Source: Comamonadaceae bacterium
Lineage (GTDB): Bacteria > Pseudomonadota > Gammaproteobacteria > Burkholderiales > Burkholderiaceae_C
NCBI GenBank assembly: GCA_947455585.1
Contig: CANGOY010000062.1
Span: 1-9,377 of the forward strand
DNA: 9,377 nucleotides
Reading direction: 5' to 3'
The translations under genes and the position numbers were made by a program. This document shows, piece after piece, positions 1-5,713 of this stretch. The notes under the pieces were generated by a model, which saw nothing but the letters and a program-made list of their open reading frames with translations, ran no database searches and was not told the origin of the DNA. Each line of letters starts with the position of its first letter. The first letter of the stretch is position 1.

Positions 1-439
1 AGCCCAAGTACAAGAAAAACAAAATCAGCTCAGACGTGAGGCGTGCGTCCCACACCCACCAAGCGCCCCACATGGGCTTGCCCCAGAGCGCGCCAGTCCA
101 CAGCGACAGAAACGCAAACAACGCACCGGTGGGAGCCAAGGCGCGGGTCATCATGCCCGACAGGCGTGTGTTGAAGGTCAAACCCAACACGCTCCAAAAG
201 GCCATGGCCAAGTAGATGACCATCGACATCCAGCTCGCAGGCACGTGCACAAAGATGATGCGGTAGCCCTCGCCTTGCTGAAAGTCAGTCGGGGCCACGG
301 CAAAGCCTAGCCAAAGGCCACCTAACAAAAATGCCGTAGCCAGCACCGCGAACCCAGCCCACACCTTGCCAGCCAAGCCATAAAAGGTTTGTGGCGCTGC
401 GTAGTGAAACCAATGAATACCTGTTCGTTGACGTCGCAT
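1..439 (-). CDS. ccmC: CcmC, heme-handling membrane protein of cytochrome c maturation (5' part; truncated by window edge)
   Basis: CcmC is the inner-membrane subunit of the System I cytochrome c maturation (Ccm) apparatus that presents heme at the periplasmic face for loading onto CcmE. Translating the minus strand from the ATG at 439 gives 146 codons without a stop, running off the left edge. The diagnostic tryptophan-rich heme motif is present at about residues 124-131 (WGAWWVWD), followed by ARLTSELILFFLY. The conserved periplasmic histidine occurs at about residue 65 in FVHVPASW. AP-x-DFQQGEGYRI precedes it, as in E. coli CcmC. Hydrophobic stretches lie at about residues 27-49, 68-90 and 99-117. 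No good ribosome-binding site precedes the ATG; an ATG at 453 is out of frame. The second half of the protein and any ccmD/E/F neighbours lie outside the window. Family assignment is very secure; the exact start is less so. Confidence 0.95.
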   Translation of the reverse strand, partial: MRRQRTGIHWFHYAAPQTFYGLAGKVWAGFAVLATAFLLGGLWLGFAVAPTDFQQGEGYRIIFVHVPASWMSMVIYLAMAFWSVLGLTFNTRLSGMMTRALAPTGALFAFLSLWTGALWGKPMWGAWWVWDARLTSELILFFLYLG

Positions 440-455
440 GAATGTCGCTCATAAA
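428..455 (+). promoter_or_regulatory. Candidate sigma70-type promoter for the MBL-fold hydrolase gene
   Basis: The divergent gap between ccmC and the hydrolase gene spans 440-551. TTGACG at 428-433 matches five of six -35 consensus bases. After a 16-bp spacer, CATAAA at 450-455 matches four of six -10 bases, which would place transcription start near 462. The -35 box lies inside the first codons of ccmC. A second -10-like hexamer, TATAAG at 472-477, has no obvious -35 partner. This is a by-eye consensus match only. Confidence 0.3.
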
Positions 456-551
456 TTCGGTGCAGCCATCCTATAAGTCCTGTCTAAACAAAGGATGACC
501 TACCTCAATGAAGTCTTCTTTTTTATGATTTCATGCTCTAATTTGCAGCCT

Positions 552-1190
552 ATGCTGCAGTACGAAACCGTCCCCGTCACCCCATTCCAACAAAACTGTT
601 CCATCGTCTGGTGCGATGAAACCATGAAGGCTGCGGTCATCGACCCAGGAGGTGACCTGCCAGTGCTAGAAGCCGCCTGCAAGCGGCTGGGCGTGACGCT
701 AGAACAAATCTGGCTCACCCACGCACACGTTGACCATGCAGGCGCCACCGCCGACTTGGCCGATAAGCTGCACCTACCCATCATCGGCCCACACGAAGGC
801 GACCAGTTTTGGATTGATGGTTTGCCACAAGCTGCTGCCAATTACCGCTTTCCGCCAGCACGCACATTCACCCCCACGCGGTGGCTGCATGACGGAGACA
901 CCGTCACCCTCGGCAAGCACACGCTGCAAGTGCGCCACTGCCCCGGCCACACACCGGGCCATGTGGTGTTTTATTCGCCTGAAATCAAACGTGCGTTTGT
1001 GGGTGACGTGCTGTTTGCAGGCAGCATTGGTCGCACCGATTTCCCGCAGGGCAACCACGAAGATTTAATCAACAGCATCACGCAGCGCTTGTGGCCCATG
1101 GGGGACGACACGGTGTTCATCCCCGGTCACGGCCCCGAAAGCACGTTTGGCCGCGAACGCGTGAGCAACCCCTACGTTGGCGGCACCTAA
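552..1190 (+). CDS. YcbL-type metallo-beta-lactamase-fold hydrolase (glyoxalase II superfamily)
   Basis: This is a predicted soluble cytoplasmic metal-dependent hydrolase of 212 aa, close in length and sequence style to E. coli YcbL (215 aa), a glyoxalase II-like thioesterase family. From the ATG at 552 the N-terminus is MLQYETVPVTPFQQNCSIVW, which aligns with the start of YcbL. Metal-site motifs are all present: HAHVDH (about residues 57-62), the CPGHTPGH histidine (about 133), the bridging Asp in VGDVLF (about 152), GRTDFP (about 160-165) and the final IPGHGP histidine (about 193). The frame opens earlier, with ATGs at 495 and 525, but the 19-residue extension is hydrophobic and unlike the family. 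The AAAGG before 495 is directly adjacent to that ATG, too close to act as a normal ribosome-binding site. Start 552 itself lacks a strong site. The natural substrate is unknown. The next gene starts 39 bp downstream on the same strand. Confidence 0.9.
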   Translation: MLQYETVPVTPFQQNCSIVWCDETMKAAVIDPGGDLPVLEAACKRLGVTLEQIWLTHAHVDHAGATADLADKLHLPIIGPHEGDQFWIDGLPQAAANYRFPPARTFTPTRWLHDGDTVTLGKHTLQVRHCPGHTPGHVVFYSPEIKRAFVGDVLFAGSIGRTDFPQGNHEDLINSITQRLWPMGDDTVFIPGHGPESTFGRERVSNPYVGGT

Positions 1191-1229
1191 ATCTCTTGCG
1201 CCCCGTCTGCTTGAACGCTGAAGTTACCC

Positions 1230-2720
1230 ATGCCACTTGATACCCAAACCACCATCTTCATGATTTGCTTCGTGTACCTGATGTTGCACGGTGCCATTTG
1301 GCTCGCGCTGCTGGAGTACAGAAGTTCTCAGGTACGGCTGTGGTGCGCGTCCGGCATGGTCAGTGGCGTGGCCGTGGTCCTGCTCGCCTTGCGTGGCAGC
1401 GTGCCAGACATCGTGTTTTTCTATGTGGCTCAGGGCTTGATGTTGGTCGGCAACTGGGGGCGCATGGTGGCCTTGCGCATGTACCTGCCCATCAGCCAAC
1501 AAGGCTCTGCGTTGCGCGTTTACGCCATCGCCAACACCGCGTACTTTGTCGTCTTTTGTTATTTGATTGAAGTGCATCAAGCAGAGTGGGAAGCGTTGCT
1601 GCTCTTCAATGGTTTTTATGCCGTGTTGTGCTTTGACTACTTTCGCATCGGCCAAAAGCTACACCAGCATCAAGCGTCTTTTGGCGCCAAGCTGCTCATG
1701 TGGGCAGGCTTGAGCTTCTCGGTATCGCTCGCCACACGCACCCTAGGCGTGGCCATGACCTCAAGCGTCGATGACATTTACGCGCCCAGCTGGGACCAAG
1801 CGGTGATGGTGGCAGGGCAGTTCACCGCCATCACGCTCAGCAACATCGCGTTTTTGCGCATCTTTTTGGAAATTGCAGAACATAAAAAAATGCACCTCAC
1901 GCATGAGCTAGCCATCACCAGCGAACGTGCCGAGGCCATGCGACAAAAGAGTGTCGATTTAAAGCAGTTGCTGCAAGAGCGCGAAGAAATCATTCGCCAA
2001 CTGGCCCTCTTCAACAAGACCGCAGGCATGGGCGCTTTGGTGGCCAGCTTGGCACATGAGCTGAACCAACCGCTGACCGCGATTCAACTGAATGCGGAAC
2101 TGATTGATTCCGCCTTGTTGGACACGGCAACCGATGACGCCGACAAGCATGCGGCCAAAGAAGCGATGCGTGATTTGATGAAGGACAACCAACGCGCGGC
2201 CAACATCATCACCACCTTGCGCAACATGTTTGGCAGCGGCCGAAAGTCCTTGAGCACCTTCGACTTGAATGAGCTCGTGGCCGACGTGCTGCTGCTTTGC
2301 AAAGCCAAGCTCGCCCACAACCAAATTGCACTGGAACTTGACCTGCAGGCTGGGGTGTTGGACATCACGGCCGACAAGTCTCAGCTGCAACAGGTGCTGC
2401 TCAACCTCATCACCAATGCCATCGGCGCGTTCTCGGACAACTACGCCAAACCCAAAAGCATCGCGGTGCGCACACGCCTGCAAGACGGCAAAGTCGCGCT
2501 ATCGGTGACGGACAACGGCATGGGCATTGCGCCTGACATACAAGCCACCCTCTTTGAGCTGTTGCGCACCAACAAAGAAGACGGCATGGGCATTGGGCTG
2601 TGGTTGAGCCATACGATTGTGGCGTCGCATCAAGGAACGATAACGTTTGAAACCAGCGCCAGCACAGGTACCACGTTCAGCGTGACCTTGCCAGCAACCA
2701 CGGAAGCGCTGATTTATTGA
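1230..2720 (+). CDS. Orphan membrane sensor histidine kinase with multi-spanning (about 7 TM) N-terminal domain
   Basis: This 496-aa protein is a predicted inner-membrane histidine autokinase. Roughly seven hydrophobic segments fill residues 6-213 (about 6-28, 38-54, 59-77, 97-114, 120-136, 153-172, 190-213). A charged coiled-coil-like linker follows (about 215-262). The HisKA phospho-acceptor is His276 in LAHELNQPLTAI, the type seen in FixL/DctB-like kinases. The ATPase domain shows the N box (NLITNA, about 392-397), G1 (DNGMGI, about 428-433) and G2 (GMGIGL, about 452-457). The usual EPFFTTK-like F box reads ELLRTNK, so its proline and phenylalanine are missing. I do not recognise the membrane domain as a named sensor family. 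No HAMP, PAS or receiver domain is visible, and no response regulator is adjacent, so the partner must lie elsewhere. GAAG at 1220-1223 is a plausible ribosome-binding site. The kinase may be co-transcribed with the upstream hydrolase (39-bp gap). Confidence 0.9.
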   Translation: MPLDTQTTIFMICFVYLMLHGAIWLALLEYRSSQVRLWCASGMVSGVAVVLLALRGSVPDIVFFYVAQGLMLVGNWGRMVALRMYLPISQQGSALRVYAIANTAYFVVFCYLIEVHQAEWEALLLFNGFYAVLCFDYFRIGQKLHQHQASFGAKLLMWAGLSFSVSLATRTLGVAMTSSVDDIYAPSWDQAVMVAGQFTAITLSNIAFLRIFLEIAEHKKMHLTHELAITSERAEAMRQKSVDLKQLLQEREEIIRQLALFNKTAGMGALVASLAHELNQPLTAIQLNAELIDSALLDTATDDADKHAAKEAMRDLMKDNQRAANIITTLRNMFGSGRKSLSTFDLNELVADVLLLCKAKLAHNQIALELDLQAGVLDITADKSQLQQVLLNLITNAIGAFSDNYAKPKSIAVRTRLQDGKVALSVTDNGMGIAPDIQATLFELLRTNKEDGMGIGLWLSHTIVASHQGTITFETSASTGTTFSVTLPATTEALIY

Positions 2721-3547
2721 TGACTGGCGCGTTCGTACAGCGGCATGACCTTGGGTAGGTTGGCCTGAATTTCTTCAATGCGCGTGTTGCCCGAGGGGTG
2801 CGTGCTGAGCCACTGGGGTGGCGCGCCTTTGTTGGCGGTGCTCATTTTTTGCCACAAGGTCACGCCTGCGCGTGGGTCGTAACCAGCGCGTGCGGCGATT
2901 TCCATGCCCACCAAATCAGCCTCGGTTTCATCATCACGGCTGAATTTGAGGGTGAGTAAGTTGGCGCCTTGCTTGGCCACCAAGTCAGTGATTTGCGGGC
3001 TCACGCCAAAAAACACCGAGGCCACCGTGCTGCCAATGGTGGCCACACCGTTGGTGGCGGCAGCCTTGCCCATGCGCTCACGGGCATGTTCGCGCAAGGC
3101 GTGCGCAATTTCATGGCCCATGACCATGGCCACCTCGTCGTCGGTGAGTTGCAACTGGGTGAGGATGCCGCTGTAAAACGCAATCTTGCCGCCGGGCATG
3201 CAAAACGCGTTGATTTGGTTGGAGCCCACGAGATTGACTTCCCATTTCCACTCTTTGGCGCGCGGGTTCCAGTCAAAGCTGTGCGGAATGAGCTCTTTGG
3301 CAATGCGACGCAAGCGAATGACTTGCGGATGGTTGTCGGGGCCAAGCGCATTTTTACCGGCGGCCTCTTTCATCATGTCGGCATATTGCTTGTGGGCCGA
3401 TTGCTCGACCTCGGCAGCAGGTACGAGGCCTGCAAACATCGAAGCTTCTCGACTCACTTCCACACCATCGCGCGCCAGCAACGCGCCGCTGCCGAAGCCG
3501 CAAGCGCAGCCAGCGCAACCGTAAAGAAAAGCACGTTTGGTGAGCAT
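2714..3547 (-). CDS. M48-family metallopeptidase (LoiP/Oma1-like envelope protease)
   Basis: This is a zinc-dependent endopeptidase of 277 aa, probably membrane-anchored or periplasmic and involved in envelope protein quality control, as for E. coli LoiP (YggG). The zinc motif HEIAH is at about residues 145-149, the third ligand is Glu209 in ETEAD, and the downstream STHPS segment contains His250. INAFCMPGGKIAFYSGIL (about 112-129) matches the NAF-x-x-x-x-x-x-x-x-YSG pattern of the family. The start at 3547 is chosen because AGAGG (3559-3555) sits 7 bases upstream and because the protein then opens with a short basic stretch and a Cys/Gly-rich hydrophobic segment (about 5-25). The frame is open to an ATG at 3625, but that would extend into ampG. 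Cysteines at 11, 14 and 16 suggest a signal or lipoprotein-type leader, although no canonical lipobox is present. Its stop overlaps the kinase stop on the other strand. Confidence 0.9.
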   Translation of the reverse strand: MLTKRAFLYGCAGCACGFGSGALLARDGVEVSREASMFAGLVPAAEVEQSAHKQYADMMKEAAGKNALGPDNHPQVIRLRRIAKELIPHSFDWNPRAKEWKWEVNLVGSNQINAFCMPGGKIAFYSGILTQLQLTDDEVAMVMGHEIAHALREHARERMGKAAATNGVATIGSTVASVFFGVSPQITDLVAKQGANLLTLKFSRDDETEADLVGMEIAARAGYDPRAGVTLWQKMSTANKGAPPQWLSTHPSGNTRIEEIQANLPKVMPLYERASHQ

Positions 3548-3553
3548 GGAAAA

Positions 3554-3583
3554 GCCTCTTTGTGAAAGCCTGAAAATAGAGGC
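3554..3583. repeat. Inverted repeat filling the M48 protease/ampG divergent gap
   Basis: GCCTCT at 3554-3559 is the exact reverse complement of AGAGGC at 3578-3583, with an 18-bp spacer. The repeat occupies most of the 36-bp gap between the two divergent start codons. The left arm carries the protease Shine-Dalgarno sequence. The right arm carries an AGAGG lying one base from the ampG ATG. Six-base arms can arise by chance when two genes both need purine-rich ribosome-binding sites, so operator or hairpin function is only a possibility. Confidence 0.4.
3555..3559 (-). promoter_or_regulatory. Ribosome-binding site that fixes the M48 protease start
   Basis: Read on the minus strand this is AGAGG, separated by seven bases from the ATG at 3547-3545. 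It is the best Shine-Dalgarno match in the window and supports the shorter protease start over the ATG at 3625. It is also the left arm of the inverted repeat at 3554-3583. Confidence 0.65.
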
Positions 3584-4936
3584 ATGAACGATACCAAAAA
3601 ACTCAGCTGGCTGGCCGCACTGCATGTGTACTTGGAGCCCGCCTCTTGGCGCATGTTGTGCCTTGGCTTTTCGGCGGGCTTGCCGCTTTTGTTGGTGTTA
3701 GGAACCTTGAGTTTTCGCTTGCGCGAAGCCGGCATTGACCGCAGCACGATTGGCTTTTTAAGCTGGGTGGGTTTGGCCTATGGCTTTAAGTGGGTGTGGT
3801 CGCCACTGGTCGACCGATTGCCTTTGCCACTGCTCACACGCTGGCTGGGCCGCCGCCGCAGTTGGCTGCTGTTGGCACAAGCCACTGTGGTGGCGGGCCT
3901 CATCGGCATGGCCTTGCTCGACCCTCAAGTGGCCCTTGAGCCTGTGGTGTGGTGCGCCTTGGTGGTGGCCTTTGGTTCAGCCACGCAAGACATTGCGCTG
4001 GACGCCTTTCGCATTGAATCTGCTGATGCACAACACCAAGCCGCACTGGCTGCGACCTACCAAACCGGCTACCGCCTCGCCATGATTTGGGCGGGTGCGG
4101 GCGTGTTGTGGGTGGCTGCACGCGTGGCTGGTGCAGACGAAACGGCTTACCTGCACGCCGCTTGGCAAACGGCCTATTTGGTGATGGCTGCCTCAATGAG
4201 CTTGGGCGTGTTGACCGTGCTGCTGTCACCCGAGCCCGCGCAACGCGAGATGCCGCCCGCACGCAACGCGCGCGAATGGCTCCAAAGCGCACTCATCGAA
4301 CCCTTTGCCGAATTCATTCGTCGCTACCGCTGGCAAGCGGCCCTCATCTTGGGGCTGATTGCGGTTTACCGCATCAGCGATGTGGTGATGGGCATCATGG
4401 CCAACCCGTTTTATGTGGACATGGGCTACACCAAAGACGAAGTGGCCGCCGTCACCAAAGTGTTTGGCGTGGTCATGACACTGCTGGGCGCATTCATTGG
4501 CGGCGTGCTGTCGATGCGATTGGGCGTGATGCGCATCCTCATGTTGGGTGCGGTGCTGAGCGCCATCACCAACTTACTGTTTGCATGGCTCGCCTCACGC
4601 GGCCACGACTTGACGGCTTTGGTGTGGGTGATATCGGCCGACAACTTGGCCAGCGGCATTGCCTCGGCCGCGTTCATTGCGTATTTGTCTAGCCTCACGA
4701 ATGTCAACTACTCAGCCACGCAATACGCACTGTTTAGCTCGATGATGCTGCTCGCGCCCAAGTGGCTGGCTGGCTTCTCGGGCGTGTATGTGGACGCGCA
4801 TGGCTATGAGGCGTTCTTCACCAGCACGGCGCTGCTGGGTGCGCCGGTGTTGCTGCTGGTGTGGCTGGCCTCGCGCATCTTGCCGGTGGCGCATGGCGAC
4901 AGCCAGCCCGAGCACCACACTGAAGCACCCCGCTGA
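3584..4936 (+). CDS. ampG: AmpG-type muropeptide permease (major facilitator superfamily)
   Basis: AmpG imports GlcNAc-anhydroMurNAc (muro)peptides released during cell-wall turnover across the inner membrane for peptidoglycan recycling, driven by the proton gradient. The protein is 450 aa with about 12 hydrophobic segments. Conserved AmpG-like stretches include GFSAGLPLLLVLGTL (about 28-42), IGFLSWVGLAYGFKWVWSPL-type sequence (about 56-75), SATQDIALDAFR with Asp136 and Asp140 (about 132-143), a YRLAM segment near 163, and the C-terminal-half motif NLASGIASAAFIAYLSSL then SATQYALFSS (about 354-386). No upstream in-frame start exists, because a TGA lies at 3563-3565. The only Shine-Dalgarno-like AGAGG (3578-3582) is one base from the ATG, which is unusual. 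The C-terminal tail (about 437-450) is hydrophilic. No ampC, ampR or ampD is in view. An alternative reading is a related sugar-peptide MFS carrier, but the AmpG match is strong. Confidence 0.9.
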   Translation: MNDTKKLSWLAALHVYLEPASWRMLCLGFSAGLPLLLVLGTLSFRLREAGIDRSTIGFLSWVGLAYGFKWVWSPLVDRLPLPLLTRWLGRRRSWLLLAQATVVAGLIGMALLDPQVALEPVVWCALVVAFGSATQDIALDAFRIESADAQHQAALAATYQTGYRLAMIWAGAGVLWVAARVAGADETAYLHAAWQTAYLVMAASMSLGVLTVLLSPEPAQREMPPARNAREWLQSALIEPFAEFIRRYRWQAALILGLIAVYRISDVVMGIMANPFYVDMGYTKDEVAAVTKVFGVVMTLLGAFIGGVLSMRLGVMRILMLGAVLSAITNLLFAWLASRGHDLTALVWVISADNLASGIASAAFIAYLSSLTNVNYSATQYALFSSMMLLAPKWLAGFSGVYVDAHGYEAFFTSTALLGAPVLLLVWLASRILPVAHGDSQPEHHTEAPR

Positions 4937-5000
4937 TTTACCTCGTCTTTACCAACGCTTTAGACAAGCACACACGTGCGCAGGGCATGATGACCACACC

Positions 5001-5708
5001 ATGAACACCTTGCTCTTGATTGAAGACGACCACCGCCTCGCCCACATGGTGAGCGAATACCTTGAACAGTCAGGCTACTCGGTGCAGCACGCCGCCAATG
5101 GCTTGAGCGGTCTCAAAGCGCTGCAAGACACCGGCCCTGCGATGGTGCTGCTGGACTTGATGCTGCCCGACATCGATGGCTTGGAGGTGTGCAAACGCAT
5201 TCGCGCCCTGCCCGGCGCTTTGGCGCAAACACCTGTGCTGATGCTGACCGCGAAGGGCGACCCGATGGACCGCATCGTCGGTTTAGAGCTAGGCGCTGAC
5301 GACTACTTGCCTAAACCCTTTGAACCCCGCGAACTGCTGGCCCGTATTCGCGCCGTGCTGCGCCGCCACGCGCCGGGTGAGGTAGAAGCAGCCACGCACC
5401 AAACCCTCAAATTCGGCGCCTTAGATTTAGACCGCGACGCGCGCACCGTCAGCGTACGTGGGGAGGTGTGCGACCTCACCGCTTACCAGTTTGATTTGCT
5501 GTGGGTGCTGGCCGAGCGCGCAGGCCGCGTGTTGTCACGCGACCAAATCATGGAAGCCGTGCGAGGCCGCGAACTCGAAGCCTACGACCGCTCCATCGAC
5601 GTGCACATGGGCCGCATTCGCGCGGCGATTGAAGACGATGCCAAAACACCCAAACGTATCTTGACCGTGCGCGGTGTGGGCTACGTGTTTGCCAAACAAC
5701 AAGACTAA
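5001..5708 (+). CDS. OmpR/PhoB-family response regulator (RstA/CpxR-like)
   Basis: This 235-aa two-component transcription regulator is cytoplasmic and DNA-binding. The receiver domain (about 1-120) has the acidic pocket Glu8-Asp9-Asp10, phospho-acceptor Asp52 in LLDLMLP, Thr83 and Lys105 in LPKPF. The winged-helix domain (about 135-231) ends with the typical DRSIDVHMGRIRAAIE and VRGVGYVF blocks. The RGRELEAYDRSIDV region resembles RstA and CpxR. The frame is open back to an ATG at 4788, but those 71 codons overlap the ampG 3' end and have no family resemblance, so MNTLLLIEDD at 5001 is the start. There is no close ribosome-binding site; AGGG at 4982-4985 is 15 bases away. The gene begins 64 bp after ampG and is followed 5 bp later by its kinase, so the two form a cognate pair. 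Target genes are not evident from the sequence. Confidence 0.95.
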   Translation: MNTLLLIEDDHRLAHMVSEYLEQSGYSVQHAANGLSGLKALQDTGPAMVLLDLMLPDIDGLEVCKRIRALPGALAQTPVLMLTAKGDPMDRIVGLELGADDYLPKPFEPRELLARIRAVLRRHAPGEVEAATHQTLKFGALDLDRDARTVSVRGEVCDLTAYQFDLLWVLAERAGRVLSRDQIMEAVRGRELEAYDRSIDVHMGRIRAAIEDDAKTPKRILTVRGVGYVFAKQQD

Positions 5709-5713
5709 ACGCC

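Noticed and set aside
1959..2483. Minus-strand open frame of 174 codons opposite the orphan kinase
   Set aside because: It overlaps the HisKA/HATPase coding region and has no recognisable protein features, so it is a shadow frame.
2969..3565. Plus-strand open frame of 198 codons opposite the M48 protease gene
   Set aside because: It is antisense to the protease, whose HEIAH and ETEAD motifs are intact. The product has no recognisable fold or ribosome-binding site.
3548..3625. 26-codon N-terminal extension of the M48 protease (ATG at 3625)
   Set aside because: It would run into the ampG coding region. A well-spaced AGAGG before the ATG at 3547 and a signal-like leader favour the shorter form.
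4087..4692. Plus-strand open frame of 201 codons inside ampG in another frame
   Set aside because: The product is Arg/Gly/His-rich with no domain, while the ampG frame carries conserved AmpG motifs throughout.
4788..5000. 71-codon N-terminal extension of the response regulator
   Set aside because: It overlaps the end of ampG and has no similarity to receiver domains. The conserved receiver start MNTLLLIEDD is at 5001.
4937..5000. Possible promoter between ampG and the response regulator (TTTACC, 16 bp, TTTAGA)
   Set aside because: Only four and three of six consensus bases match, too weak to report as a feature.
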